A stretch of DNA of 64,000 bases from Nemertoderma westbladi (GCA_032718475.1 JAUCBJ010005774.1:1-64000), one strand, 5' to 3'; counted from the stretch's first letter, positions 24,301 to 39,300 are shown. Numbers and translations: made by a program. The notes: generated by a model from the letters alone, not told the origin.

Positions 24301-27300
24301 TAGAATGTAAAGAACTGTGAATGATGAATGTAATCCAGTTACGAGACTTTTAAAAGGATTTAACGTAAAATTCCGGGTTGGCAATAGCAAATAACAAAAA
24401 AAGGTATTGGCGGTTAACAGCCTCTCCTGTCAAGGATAATATCTATAAGGCAGTGATAGCGCCACACTAACTCCCAAGGGTTAACACTCATTCCTTTACT
24501 CCCCCAGCAGAAGCAGCAAAGTCCACCTTGTACTGCCGGATCTAAAGAGTCTTATTACTTCCGGACACAACATGTGTAGTAAATAATACTAAATATAATA
24601 TAATATTAATTAAATAATTAAATGCTAATAATAATTAAATACTTTAAACTCGAAGATATTAAATAATCGCACCTGAACTGAGCGTAACCGCTCGCAATCT
24701 CCAATATAGAGTAATAATCGTTGACCCGATGGTACAGGAGATAGCCGTCGGAATGGCGGGTTCGGATGTTCGCCTTGAAACGGAACGGCTCCGAGACGGA
24801 CAGCCGACCCCGCAGTAGGTAGGCGAGGTAACTCCGTCCCGCGAAGGTCATCGGTTTGTCGACCTCCAGAGCCCCCTCGGTGCAGCCCTCGCAGCCCGGG
24901 CCCTGGCGGGCGCAACCCAGACCGAAGCGCCCATCCGGGCACTGGCACCGGTACGATACGTACTCCTCGGCGACGCAGACCTAAGCGGAATTATATAAAT
25001 ATACAGAACGGGAAAAAAAGTAAGACATATAGGGTAGTAAGAGTCGTAAAGTAGTACTTTATTGAGTTAGTAATCGGTAAGTTTTATATAAAACTCTGGA
25101 AGAAAAATTTAGTTATTGCATTCCCGAGTCATATTGTGTATTTGTAATCCTGGCCGTTTTAGAAGCACTCCCGGGGCAAAGTACGATGTTGTAGACAGAT
25201 TAAACAAATTAAATTGACGGGTGCAAATACACAAACACTGTCAGACACTAAATAAATTATTGTAACTCACTCACATCCTGATGTATGCAGGTTAAACGGG
25301 TTACTTAATAAAAAATAAACAGGTTACAGTTGCAGTGTTTTTTAACCAAAACAATAAACGATACTCAATAAAGATTACATTGTCGATATAATAATACACC
25401 AATCACTGGAAAGGAACGGGTTAGAGTGCCGGTGTTCCTTCATGCCTTCCTTCTCTTCCTCTCTCCTAGTATTTTTTCCCGGGAATGGGAAATACAGTAA
25501 ACTTCACATGTGCCTCACTCAGCATGGACAACATAAAAATATATTTATTTACTTTTAGATAAAATATGTTTTTCTTATTCAATGATTCGTAATCGTCACC
25601 GCAAAAAATCTACAATTACCTTTCGAAGATTTTTGCCCTGGGGATATTTCTCTGTTGGGTGATTACTATCATACAGACGGGATCACTAATTATACTCCTA
25701 CGCTATGGGTCACCTGTACCTACGTGGCTCGCCCCACACCACCATAGCCGATATGGAAGTCTCGACGATATAAATCAACTTACCTTGGGACTCGGACACG
25801 GGTTCGGAAAGCACACGAGTTCATCGGGACTTCGACAGGAACTTCCTCTCGCTCCTTCCTTATCGTCGCACTCGCAACGAGGAACGCGGACGTGGCGCAG
25901 CGACGTAAACGAGAGTTTCGCGGAGCTGAACACGGCGATGGATCCCCGGTCGAGGGTGACCCGGGTCCGACAGCGCTCGTCGGAGCCGGCGCAAGGGGCC
26001 GAACCGTCGCAGAGGTCCGCGTCGACCCGGGACACGACGTACCCGAGGGAGGAACTCAACCCGCGGCGACGCGAGATGATCTTCCGCCGGAGTTCGGTCG
26101 CCGGTAGGTAAACCCCGTCGGCGCCGCGGACAGCCAATAGCAGCTCGAGGCGGGAACCGGTCTGAAGGGAAGTAGAGATTGTAAATAGTAAATATATCAA
26201 CAATAAATTATAAAAGTTATATGGCAATAATAAAAATGAAGGATAAAAAGTAGCACTAAATTCTAAGAAGAATTTAACTTATTTTTAACATCGCCATTAG
26301 GAGACTTGGGGGCGGGTGGGGGGAGGGGTGTATTGACGCAGATTCCATCTCGGCGAATTAATATATCGTCTCTACGTATGAACAATGTTAACTTCTCTCT
26401 TAAATGGGGGGGGGGGGGGGGGGGGGGCATCGAAACGCATCCCGCAGCATTCAGGAGACATAAACTTGTTAAATTAAAAGGTTTCAGACTAAGATCATGT
26501 TCAAATCGCTACACTCACAGATAACTCTCATGTGTCAGAAGTCATCATTAACCTTTAAAAAAACGTGATTGAATTGGAATCGAGTTCGAGAAGTGAATTT
26601 CGAATAGCTTTCCTAAAACAACAAAACTTCACGTCCCATAAATGAACTGCGGGCTCCTTTAATAACTTTTTAAAATAATAGTTTATTGATATTGGTGTAA
26701 CTACACTAGACAAATTCAATTTGACCAATGGAATAATAAATATAGTATTCCATGGTAAAAAAAAATATTATCAAAAGCAAAAATTACAATTCACCCAATA
26801 AATGGCTACGTCGCAGAAAGGCTCTGAAAATATATAAACGAATCATTCGTATCTTGGCACTTGGCAACATTACTACCCGAAAGGTTACTATTCTTTTAAC
26901 TAACTGGCTGTAGTTTTAACATGAACAATTGAATTATTAAGTCGTCGTACCAAGTTTAGTGAGTACCAAGATCAGGCCATGGCAAAATCCTCTATTATAC
27001 GAAAGAATGTAAAGTTGAGATTCGGTCGTACATCATTGTGGTTTGAATTTCCCGCCAAACACCAACGACTGGAATCATATAACTGATCAGTCTGTACAGT
27101 AACGAGTACAATGATATTGTTCTAAAAGACAGCCGGTTGAAGATATGAATCGTGATGATCAGCCATTGGGAACTGCTGAAAGACACTGATATTGATAACG
27201 GAGATGCATTGTAGATTTACATTAGTTTATCGCGAACCGTGGAGCTGTTAGTTGCGCTGTACAGACGGACGTCCAACAATGAATCCTGGGGGTGAGGCCG

Positions 27301-30300
27301 ATTAGCAATATTGTGAATTAATTAAATTGAAATAGATTCCGAATATTTTCACCCACCTGCTGGATACTCATCACATTAACATCGCTGTCGTAGCGACTCC
27401 CTAGTATTTCTCGGAGTTCGTATATAAACTGATCGTACTTAGAAGATATGAACTCCTCTCCATGTAGATCCGCCATGTGGATGGTAACAGAATGTTCTAA
27501 ATCTTCAGCCGTCACCAGAATTACCTTCACAGTTACTTCCGCTTTAGCAGTGAATTTCCCTGTGAGTTAAAGTAATCAGTGAATAATATAATTAATTGAA
27601 ACTTAATTTTTTGAATTAAAAAAAAAGTCAACTTTTCTTCGACCTGTTAGGCTTATGGCCATTACGCAATGTCTTACGACTTATTTTTGGAGCTACCCCC
27701 CGGAACTATACTCCCCAGAGGGAAGTGGTACTCATACCAATTAAGGAATAAAGACAAAGATGCGTGCTGACGAGTCTCTTTAAAGCATTCGTGTTGCAAC
27801 TAAAACTCCCCTGGCACCCAATGCGGGGATCGAACCCACGACCTCCGGAGAGACGATGTGAATTCAAGGATTTAACGACAACGCCCAGGTGGGACTACAT
27901 AATATTCCTAATTAAATAAAAACGATAATGATGACAAGCTAATTGAAGTAACTAAGTGAAATATATTTAAAGATAAAACTGACCGTCAGTAACCGTGGCA
28001 GTGATCCTGTAGGACCCGTCATCCAACTCGACTAGGGGTACCACCGCCCCTCCAGTTGTTACGGTCATCAGGTTTTTCTCCCCGTCTAGCCCGTATATCA
28101 GGGTATCGTACTGGTCCCTGTCCGTGCCGACCACGTGGCCAATGGTCGCGCCTCGCGGGAAGGTAGCCAACGAGGTCACCGCCATGATCTGGTGGGGCTG
28201 TAGGATGGGCGGGTACTTCGATTGTGTTACCACGGTAACGGTGACAACAGTCGAGGATGATAGAGGAGGTGTTCCTGGGTAAATTTGCGAAGAAAAGTAA
28301 AGTAAAGCTAGCTGCACTGAATAAATCATAGTGTAAAGTTTTTCACTAATTTTCTTATTTTCTCAATAACTAACTTTCTTTTTGGCGAATAAATAGTTAT
28401 TAACAAAAAAAAAACCTTTTTTACTAATTCCAGAAAATTCGTGAAAAATATCATTTTTTTCAAGTAATCATTGATCAGGTGGAATAAGAACGCAGGGAAA
28501 CATAAATAGATGGGAAAAATACAGGAAAATTTCTGTTTATTTTAATGAAATTCAGATTGTTTCTAAACATATAAAGAATTTAGATGAATTCCGGACATTT
28601 CCAGGGCATCAGGATAATGGCGGGAAGTTTTGACTTTGAAATAAAAATAGACTACAATAATTACGAACCTGAGTCTGTTACCATCACTTCGATCGTGTAC
28701 TCGGTCCCCGCAGACAGCTGTTGTCTGAGTTTCAGTACCGGTCCGCGGGAAGGGAAGAAGAACAAGGACTGTCCCGGTTTATTGGTGATACTGAAAGTAA
28801 ATGGACCCGAGTTGCTAGGTCCGTCCCCATCGACCACATATAGTTTCAGTACATCATCACCTGGCCGGCTGAAAAACAATATAATTGCTGAGTTTATAGT
28901 AATAGTAAATAAATAGCGACCCACTATTTTTGAAATTGTCAAAATTGTACGATCATATCATGTGCCGAATTTAATGGCGATTTCAAATCTGCAAGAATCT
29001 TTCTCATATCTTTTCTCAAACTCGAGTTATTACCCAAAACGTAAGTTTTTATAAGCGCGACATTTTCAATTAATTGGGCATTTTCACCAAAATGGCGCCC
29101 AAAGTAGATATGAACAAGGAACATAGATTCAAAATTATGCTTGTCTCTAAGGCTTTCGAGCAATTTGAGCTAAAAATGCGTTGGGGCCATTCAAAGAAGA
29201 TCCAGTTCACTATTTTAAAGATAAGGGAGATTAATGGGCATTAAAATTAGTTATTTTTTACTTTTTGTCATTATTGAGTTAAATAGGATAAATACGATTA
29301 TTTACTATGTAATAGTCAATGAGAACATTGAAGAACAAACTGAGCAACAAACTGATTAGTACTTATATATGTGACATCATATATGCTCAATGTTTAACAG
29401 ACATACCAAAAATTATGTTGTTGGAGTTATTTGTATCTGGTAGCGCCAGACTGATGTGTTAATAATGGGTTCGATCCCGGTACAGGTTCAATTAATTTTG
29501 TCTCTTATTTGTTAAAGTAACTTTTGAGGGCCCCTCAAAACAACTACCTACCTCTATAAAGAGGCAGTTTAGTTACAAGGATAATAACCACATTGACCCA
29601 CGGAAGTATTTTTAAACTGAACTGGAAGTATTTGCAGACAAAATCATCAGCAGAACGATCAGAATAAACTTTACTTACCGGTCCTCCGGTAGCGTAACGG
29701 AATAGTTACTCCGCGTAAACAGCGGTGGGTTGTCGTTAACGTCGGTAACCGAGACCGATACGATCGCCGTCGTCTCCATGGCGACGGGAATCCCGCCGTC
29801 GGAGGCGACAACCGCGAGTCGGTAGACCCCGGCGGCCTCGCGGTCGAGCGGAGCGGCAACGCGGACCCGCCCGGAGCGCGGGTCTACGCGGAAGCGACTC
29901 GGGGCGGGATCCCCTGAGGCGATACGGTACCGGATCCCGTCGTCCGCGGCGATCTCGTCTCCACTTTCGTCCATGGCGATCTCGTCTCCACTTTCGTCCA
30001 TGGCGATCTCGTCTTCACTTTCGTCCACGGCGATCTCGGCTCCACCCTTGTCCGTGGCAATCCCGTTAGTTGTGAACCCGTCCGCATCGGTTGCGCGAAC
30101 CGTGGCCACCGTCGTACCGATCGCCACGTCTTCCGAAACAACGGCCTCATACAACGGCTGACTGAACCGCGGCGCGTTGTCGTTGACGTCTAACAGTCGG
30201 ACGGTTACGGGAGCCTCCTCGCTGAGTGGAGGGGAACCACGGTCGGTTGCCCGGACAACCAGGGAGTACACCGAGTTGGTTTCGTAGTCGACTGGAAGCC

Positions 30301-33300
30301 GAGTTGATATAATACCTGGGGAGAGAAAATGGTAAACTATACCAATAGTAAATGGTAAACTATACCAATAGTAAATGGTAAACTATACCAATAGTAAATG
30401 GTAAACTATACCAATAGTAAATGGTAAACTATACCAATAGTAAATGGTAAACTATACCAATAGTAAATGGTAAACTATACCAATAGTAAATGGTAAACTA
30501 TACCAATAGTCAAGGGTAAACTATACCAATAGTAAATGGTAAACTATACCAATAGGAAATAGTAAACTATACCAATAGTAAATGGTAAACTATACCAATA
30601 ACGTTCATAAAGTATATCACGCAAATTTTCCAGATTTCCGTATTGATTTGGCTCAAATTATACGTTTTTTTGCCAAAAAGTAACAATTCAAAAAAATTTA
30701 TTTTGTTTGCTATCACCTGGACAACAACTACTGTACGTCCATGTATGCCAAAATTAAATTGAGATATCAGATTCAATTATAACAAATATCTTTTGTCTGC
30801 ATGGACTGAGTGACTGTCCGACGGTCTGGTTTGTCTGGATGTGTCATGGTTTATCTTGATAAATAAAAGGAAAGCATACCACGACCTTCTAGCTAAGAGA
30901 TTTGCAATAAGGGGGTTTACCTGGTTGATTCCGATAAATACGGTATGTTTACGAGGTGAATTGGTGAATACATTTTGCTTGAATCGCAGTGATTCTAAAA
31001 ATAGATCTGACGCCATTCTTAATACGGGATATTATAGTTATATTACATAACTATATGATGATACTTATATATCATTAATGTAATTACGACAATATATGTC
31101 ACGACAATTATTAATTGCAATTATTATAATACTTGAGCTTATCCTAACTTGGCATAAAACGCCCCTTCATGGACTCTTAAAGGTCAATAACTCCTGGTTG
31201 GCATTACCGACTCGTCAATTCGGTCAGCCGTAAATCAAGATATTAAATATCCTGGCGGGAAATAATGTCATTATAATGAACCGCTGCGCCATTCGAGCGG
31301 AAATTATGTAAATGTTATAAATAAGTAATATTATATGTATTTGGTTGCTAAGCTGTTATTATTGGAATACAAAATAAATTATCGCTAAATATTAAATTAA
31401 TTAACTAAATTAATTAAATAAATAAAATATTTAATATTTCAGTGTTGGTTTGCACAAGAATTTTGTTGGCGATTAAACCCAAGAATTCATTTCGATTAAA
31501 CCAAAAAAAAAAGGGTTGTACAGGAGAGCTACACTGAAAAAAGTAAGTGCCGGTCGATTTTTTAACCATTGGTTATGGATAGGTACTTGCGGTAGTGATT
31601 GGTAAACCGGGGGTTAGTATGGATCATACAAAAATGGCTGGTAGTAACCTCCGGTTACGATATTAAACCGGCGGTTTAAGATATATTGGTTATATTACCT
31701 GAAACGAAACCTGTAGTCATTGCGGAATTTTGCATAGAAAGTGACGGTTGTATTAAAAAGGTGGTTATTAAATTTTCAAACTGGCGGTTCTTATTGATGA
31801 AAACATATAATTTTCAAACCGGCGGTTTTTATGAAATGTAAAAATGGCGGTTTTATTTTCAAACTGTTGGTTCTTGTTAATTAAACGCTTATAGTTTTCA
31901 AACCGGCGGTTTTTATGAAATGTAAAAATGGTGGTCTTATATTCAAACTGTCGGTTCTTGTTAACAAACACGTACGTAGTTTTCAAACCGGCGGTTTTTA
32001 TGAAATGTAAAAATGGTGGTCTTATATTCAAACTGTCGGTTCTTGTTAATAAACACGTACGTAGTTTTCAAACCGGCGGTTTTTATGAAATGTAAAAATT
32101 GTGGTCTTATATTCAAACTGTCGGTTCTTGTTAATAAACACGTACGTAGTTTTCAAACCGGCGGTTTTTATGAAATGTAAAAATGATGGTCTTATATTCA
32201 AACTGTCGGTTCTTGTTAATAAACACCTAAGTAGTTTTTAAACCGGCGGTTTTTATGAAATGTAAAAATGGTGGTCTTATATTCAAACTGTTGGTTCTTG
32301 TTAATTAAACGCTTATAGTTTTCAAACCGGCGGTTTGTATGAAATGTAAAAATGGCGGTTGTATTTTCACAATTGCCGGTTTTTACTACACATACAAAGA
32401 ACCCTAAGTTGTGTAATTCAACTGGTAATGCCGTTATTACTGTATTACAGAGGCGTGATATGATATAACTAATTTACAATAATGACTGCCAGTTTTTCAC
32501 AGAACCACAGATTTACAATAATGACTGCCAGTTTATCACAGAACCACAGATTTACAATAATGATTGCCAGTTTATCACAGAAGCACAGATTTACAATAAT
32601 GACTGCCAGTTTATCACAGAAGCACAGATTTACAATAATGACTGCCAGTTTATCACAGAAGCACAGATTTACAATAATGACTGCCAGTTTATCACAGAAC
32701 CACAGATTTACAATAATGACTGCCAGTTTATCACAGAAGCACAGATTTACAATAATGACTGCCAGTTTATCACAGAACCACAGATTTACAATAATGACTG
32801 CCAGTTTATCACAGAACCACAGATTTACAATAATGACTGCCAGTTTATCACAGAAGCACAGATTTACAATAATGACTGCCAGTTTATCACAGAACCACAT
32901 ATTTACAATAATGACTGCCAGTTTATCACAGAACCACAGATTTACAATAATGACTGCCAGTTTATCACAGAAGCACAGATTTACAATAATGACTGCCAGT
33001 TTATCACAGAAGCACAGATTTATAATAATGACTGCCAGTTTATCACAGAAGCACAGATTTACAATAATGACTGCCAGTTTATCACAGAACCACAGATTTA
33101 CAATAATGACTGCCAGTTTATCACAGAAGCACAGATTTACAATAATGACTGCCAGTTTATCACAGAACCACAGATTTACAATAATGACTGCCAGTTTATC
33201 ACAGAAGCACAGATTTACAATAATGACTGCCAGTTTATCACAGAACCACAGATTTACAATAATGACTGCCAGTTTATCACAGAACCACAGATTTACAATA

Positions 33301-36300
33301 ATGACTGCCAGTTTATCACAGAAGCACAGATTTACAATAATGACTGCCAGTTTATCACAGAAGCACAGATTTACAATAATATAACTGCCAGTTTATCACA
33401 GAAGCACAGATTTACAATAATAACTTCCAGTTTATCACAGAACCACAGATTTACAATAATAACTGCCAGTTTATCACAGAACTACAGAATTACAATAATG
33501 ACTGCCAGTTGTTTATCACAGAACCACAGATTTACAATAATGACTGCCAGTTTATCACAGAACCACAGATTTACAATAATGACTGCCAGTTTATCACAGA
33601 ACCACAGATTTACAATAATGACTGCCAGTTTATCACAGAACCACAGATTTACAATAATGACTGCCAGTTATCACAGAACCACAGATTTACAATAATAACT
33701 GCCAGTTTATCATAGAACCACAGATTTACAAACTAATAACTGCCAGTTTGTATATGTAAATATAAAAAGTAAATATATATAATCAAAACATAATTTTAAA
33801 TTATTAATTAAACTTGGTTAAAATTAATTAATTTATATAAATTAATTGAAATGAATTATCTAATATGGCTGAAAAGAAGACAAATGATATTAAAATTAAT
33901 AATCAAAACACTATTTTGTTGATCATCAACTAAAATTAATTAGGATATCCATAATTCTAAATGAATTTAATATTTTCCTATATACTTAGCCGTGTGTATC
34001 CAATGTGTATGTAGAGTAATTGTATGCATTGGCCATAGGCCGTAAGCGTAGGGTAGGGTGTAGGGATTAGATAAGGCTTTCACCCCCTCCCCCCATATCT
34101 CCATGTTGTAACATTGAGCTTCATGTGTGCCCTGAATGTCCTGTGCTCCTAACCAAACATTATTTTTTTGATAACCACAGGTTTATAAGTTTCTTTTGCT
34201 CTTTATAACCACAGGTTAGTACGTTTTAACCGTGGGTTTTTCTTTTATAACCATTGGTTATAAATAAATTAAAGCTTCAGTTTATTAAAATTACCGCCAG
34301 TTTTCTCAAATAAAACCGCCAGTTGACTGTTAATTAAACGGCGGTTTCGTAAAAACTAGTTTATTTGGTTGCCGTTTTACCTGTGGTTTTTTGAGAAAAC
34401 CGGCAGTTTTAAATAGTTGAAACGCCAGTTACCAGCAGTAAACCATAGGTTAATAAATGCCGATTAAGTATTCGACCGGGAATTTGCGTTAAACCAGAAC
34501 CTGAGGTTACAGAAACCGGCAGTTCCTTGCGATAAAAAATACCAGAGGTTTTACAACGCATTTTTAGGTTCTAAACAACTGGGGGTTATGGAACCGCCGG
34601 TTTTACGAGAGATAATCAACCCCCGGTTTGCACAACTGCCAGTTCTTGGCAACGTTTATTTACCGCCGGTTTGTAAAAACAACCTGCGGTGGTTTTCGTT
34701 GCAAAACAACCCCAGGTAGTTCTTGCAAACCGGCAGTTTTTTAACAAAATACCACCACTTACTTTTTTCAGTGTACAGGAGCTACAACCTCTATGAACGT
34801 ATTATAGTTCTAGCAGAATCAACAAACTGCTAACCGAACTTATAGCCAATAAACACAGGTATTACATATTTTTAACAAAAACAAATAATATATTTCGCTT
34901 TTTATGCCTCAACTACCAACAACGATTCGTATGAAGGCATATAAACTGTAGTATTTGTGATTGAGCCTAAAACTTATGGTTTATAATAAATACTTGTCTC
35001 GGCTGATGAGGAGTTAATACTCATTTATACCCAGCTGCCAATAACAAAAAGACGATAATTATTTATGTAATACTGTAAATATAAGATACATAGAGAGCTA
35101 GGGACAACGCAGATATTATACAATATCGGTCCTTACAGATATAATGGCAGCTTGGGGTCATCTGATAAAACTTCTAGAAGGTTAAACATTTCGAAAGGGT
35201 AACTAACCACTTCGAACAGGTTCAATATTGTGTATAGTGAAAGTGAAGTAAAAACAATCCCTTCAACATTATACAGCAGTCTGGCATTTGTCAATAACGA
35301 GGGTGTCCCTTCGCATCTAAATTTTGTCTTTCATATTTTACATAATGCACATAAATTCAAACGATGTTGTACACTCAGAAAACGCTCAAAAATACTAAGT
35401 TGTGTGCACAAAATCTGAAATGTTCTACGCTCAAAATTATAAGTTGAGATTGAGATAATTTATTGCACAATAATAATTGTCGACAGTGTAAGTATACAGA
35501 CAGACATACCGGTAATATTGCAATTAATATAAATACTGCATTTTATGGTTAAAACTTACCTTTATAAAAAAATTGTATTCCAAAATTGTAACATTGCTCA
35601 ACGCCGTTAGTATTAACAGCGAGTTTTTATTTAGGGTTACAGGACAAGTTGTATCCAGACAAGTTGTATCCAGACAAGTTGTATCCAGACAAGTTGTATC
35701 CAGACATCTTGTATCCAATTTTCCTGGATACAACTTGTCTTCCAAAAAAAGGACAAGTTGTATCCCGGCATAAAAAAATTGCTAAATAATTTCACAGTTG
35801 AATTATAAACTATTCTTATAATTTTCATTAATACTGTAGTTAATAAACATAATATACAATACACATAATAATACATGATAACATTGTTACTAAAACTAAA
35901 CTAAAACGTTACACAAAGTTATTAGCCAAAATGTTACACGGAGTTATTTGAAGTCCTTGTCCATTTCAGAGTCACTTACGTTGATATTTGAAAACAATGA
36001 CTTTCTTCTCTTTAATAACTCTATGTTCTCGCCGACACCAATGAGAAAGCTCTCCACAGTGCGCTGTTGGTTGGTAATCTCAGTGCAGAGCGTTTTTATG
36101 CGTCTATCAAATGTTTTAGATTCTAAAGTTTCTCGACGTGGCTCTAGCTGTCCAACTGCGGCCCGAGCAAGTTGACATTGGACATCAGCATCTTTCGCTT
36201 TTAGAGCATCAATAAGTTTCCACACAGAAGGGTGCTTACTTCCTATAATGGTAGAAATATCACGATTAACAGCCTCGGAAGCATTGTTAGTTCTGCCAAA

Positions 36301-39300
36301 GTCATTTAATGTGGCTGCATGAACATTCCACTTCTCAACTGCAAATAAGGGTCCCGCAGAACGTATCTTCGAGACAAGGCCATTGCTGTCGCTACGAATA
36401 CGTCGAGGTCCACTCAGATAGGTTCGGTCGAAGTAGGTTAACAGTTCGGCGCCTTCCCTGGGGGCAATGTCTTGTATTATGCGGAACCCATCTTTCACTT
36501 TATCTGTTGGCAGCAAAGCAAGTGAAGAAATCTTGGAGGCCCATAACCTAAACTCCAAATTGGACTGATAGTGAGATTTCAATCCAAGCTCTTGAATGCG
36601 CTTGTTAATCGCTTGCCGGAGATGGAAGTAACAGAAAACAAACGTCACACTGTCGCCGAAAGCCGCAATGATTGCGTTGTGTGCCGCCTTCTCAAAGTCC
36701 ACGTGGACAACCGAAGGTGAAGCCCCTTGCATGGCGATCACATTGAATAACTCCGAGTAAGTAGTTTCTGTTTTGCGTTCGAGAAATGCATAAAGCAGTG
36801 GCAGCATACGAGTGTACACCTTGGCACAGACTATATATAACTGGTAAAACGGTTTGGGAGCGATTGCAAATGTGCCATCAACTCCCCATTCTGACGAACT
36901 ACGTAGAAATTTCATAGATTCATCGGTCCAGAATACCACAATTCTCTCATCAGCATTGACACCATTGTCATATTGGAGGAACTTTCCTCCATTATCTGAA
37001 GTTATAAAATCTATGATGGAGTCACCATGGAATGAGAGTTCCTTTAGTGATTTCGGATCCGGGGGAAGGTAGCGTGATCTTACACGACGTATCTGCCGCA
37101 GCAGTGATGAACGTTGCGGCAAACTGGTGTGCAACTTTGAATCAAGATCCCGAAGTGAGGAACAATAGATTTGGGTGGGTTTGGTATGGGATGATGAGGC
37201 CTGGTCCGCTATTCTCTGTCGGAATGCTGACAATTCCACAATCGGAGAATCGATACAGTTATGGGGATTACTAGTAATGACTTCGGTTGAGTGTGGAGTC
37301 AATGTCTTTACGGAACCAATACAGTGGGGTCGTTTGGTACAAACCCACATTTCAGACCCATCCTTGTTGGTTTTCCGTTTGGAATACATTTTGCCATCAT
37401 GGCAAAGTTTAGAATTACCGTGTATAGTTTTTTGATACACGGCCATGGAGTTTTTTGATACAAGGAAGAATGTATTGGTACAATAACTAAAAATTAATTA
37501 ATTAAAATGTAATTTACAAATTGAACATATAATCGAGATCGCTAAAATATTAAACTGTTACTACATGGATTTACAGTTGATATTCATGATGCAGTGTCAT
37601 TTGTTTGACCTCCTCTACATATTCATGATGCAGTGTCATTTGTTTGACCTCCATTACACAATGCTATTAAAGTGAGAAATCCTGATTGGAGAAAGAAAGA
37701 AATGCTCTGAACTAATTAATCGTATAATGTACGTACAGTATTATGATTATGGATCGCCTAGTTAATTATATTATTCAATAGGATAGAATTACAGTTAATT
37801 TACAACGTAAATAAGTTGGATACAACATGTCCGAAAATCGGGATACAAAATGTCCTTTTGTAAGCTAAGAATAGGAAATTGGATACAACTTGTCTGGATA
37901 CAACTTGTCTGGATACAACCTGTCCGTTTACCTTTATTTAGCACTTTACAACTTTAGAGGACATTACAGCATTGTATTGGCCTATACGTTTAGTATTGAA
38001 TTTGGTGTTATTGTTTACGTGGTAACCCATGACGGCGTTAAGTAATGCCCACTACGGGGACATTACTTAACGCCGTCATTGGATACCACGTAAACAATAG
38101 GTGGAAATTTGCCTGACAGCCAGATAGGCCTACTGCGTTACCTACCGGTAGGCGGGGTATAGCTATTAAACCAGTAGGGCCTAGCTATATTATTATAACA
38201 TGGCTCCAAACGCCACCATAAATTTTGACGGTCTGAGTGACCCTGTAAAGCATTCTAAAAGCTAAAAATATGTTATAACCATTAGTCAAACAGAGAGTCC
38301 ATGTTTAAAATGTTAAAATAAAACTAAAAACATCACGCAGTTACTTCAATATCAAAAAAACAAATGGACCGATCAAGAACTAAGTTGTGGGCACATAATA
38401 CTACATTGTGGGCTCAAAATATTAAATTGTGTTTAATTGTTTTAATTATTAATAATAAATGTAATATTTTATTCGATAAAAAGATACATAACCATAATTA
38501 GTAACATTTAGCGTCTGAATAAGTAACACATCGCCTTACTCACAATGAAACCGAAAGTAATTTATGAATCTCTAGCTGATTGTTCTGAGATTCTTCCTTC
38601 CTTCGGAGAAGGTATTCGTAAAGAATTTTGTCTGGCGTTTAACGAAATGACTTTCTGTAACCACGGCTCCTATGGTGTCTGCCCTGAACGAGTCCTCAAT
38701 TATAAAAATCAGCTGATTGATTTAATGGAGAATCGACCTGATTGTTTTTATCACTATGGTAATACATGCCGCGACCTATATGACGATTCTTTAGAAAGAA
38801 CTGCCTCGTTTCTTAATTCCGACAAAAAAGACGTCGTTTTTGTAGCCAACACTACTACTGGAATCAATACAATTCTGAGAAGTATACCGCTGGATTTCAA
38901 TAGTGTAATATTGATGCAATCATACACATATGCATCCACGGCCTGTACTATAGATGAAGTAGCTCTCAAACACCATGCGGACGTTACTAAATTAGATGTC
39001 CATTTACCAATCAAATCCGAAGAGGAAATCGTAGACCTTTACTACAAGACGTGCTCCGATAACAGATCTATAACAGTTGTAGTATTGGACTACATCAGTA
39101 GTTGTTCTGCGATTTTATGGCCGGTGGTCAGAATCGCTGAGGCTTTAAGGGAGTTGAACGTGGTCATTGTAGTGGACGGAGCTCACAGCCCCGGACAAAT
39201 ACCTGTAGACCTCAAAGAAATGGAAGAGGCTGGAGTTGATTTCTACGTTGGAAATTTACACAAGTGGGCGTTTGCGCCTCGAGGGTGCGCTGTCATGTGG

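Larger units (their letters stand above)
31532..34773. mobile_element. 3.24 kb TIR element saturated with AACCGSCGGTT-like motifs
   Basis: Terminal inverted repeats CACTGAAAAAAGTAAGTG (31532-31549) and its exact reverse complement (34756-34773). Flanks TACAGGAGAGCTA (left) and TACAGGAGCTA (right) look like a target duplication of about 9-11 bp with a 2-bp indel. The interior has no real gene. It consists of an 85-bp array (31776-32375), a 39-bp array (32471-33749) and a right part with scattered copies of the short palindrome AACCGSCGGTT and variants (AACTGCCAGTT, AACCGCCGGTT). Non-autonomous; a MULE or fold-back-type mobiliser is suggested by the duplication length. Confidence 0.8.
35642..37925 (-). 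mobile_element. MULE (Mutator-like) DNA transposon with tandem-repeat termini, 2.28 kb
   Basis: The left end is five tandem 15-bp units of type GGACAAGTTGTATCC/AGACAAGTTGTATCC (35642-35718), then an inner GGACAAGTTGTATCCCGG (35751-35768). The right end is the inverted equivalent: three tandem units ending GGATACAACCTGTCC at 37925 and inner copies from about 37815. Between them is a single transposase gene on the minus strand. I could not find an exact target duplication. Confidence 0.85.

Noticed and set aside
32469-33715. 300-codon and 143-codon frames
   Set aside because: Produced by the 39-bp minisatellite inside the TIR element.
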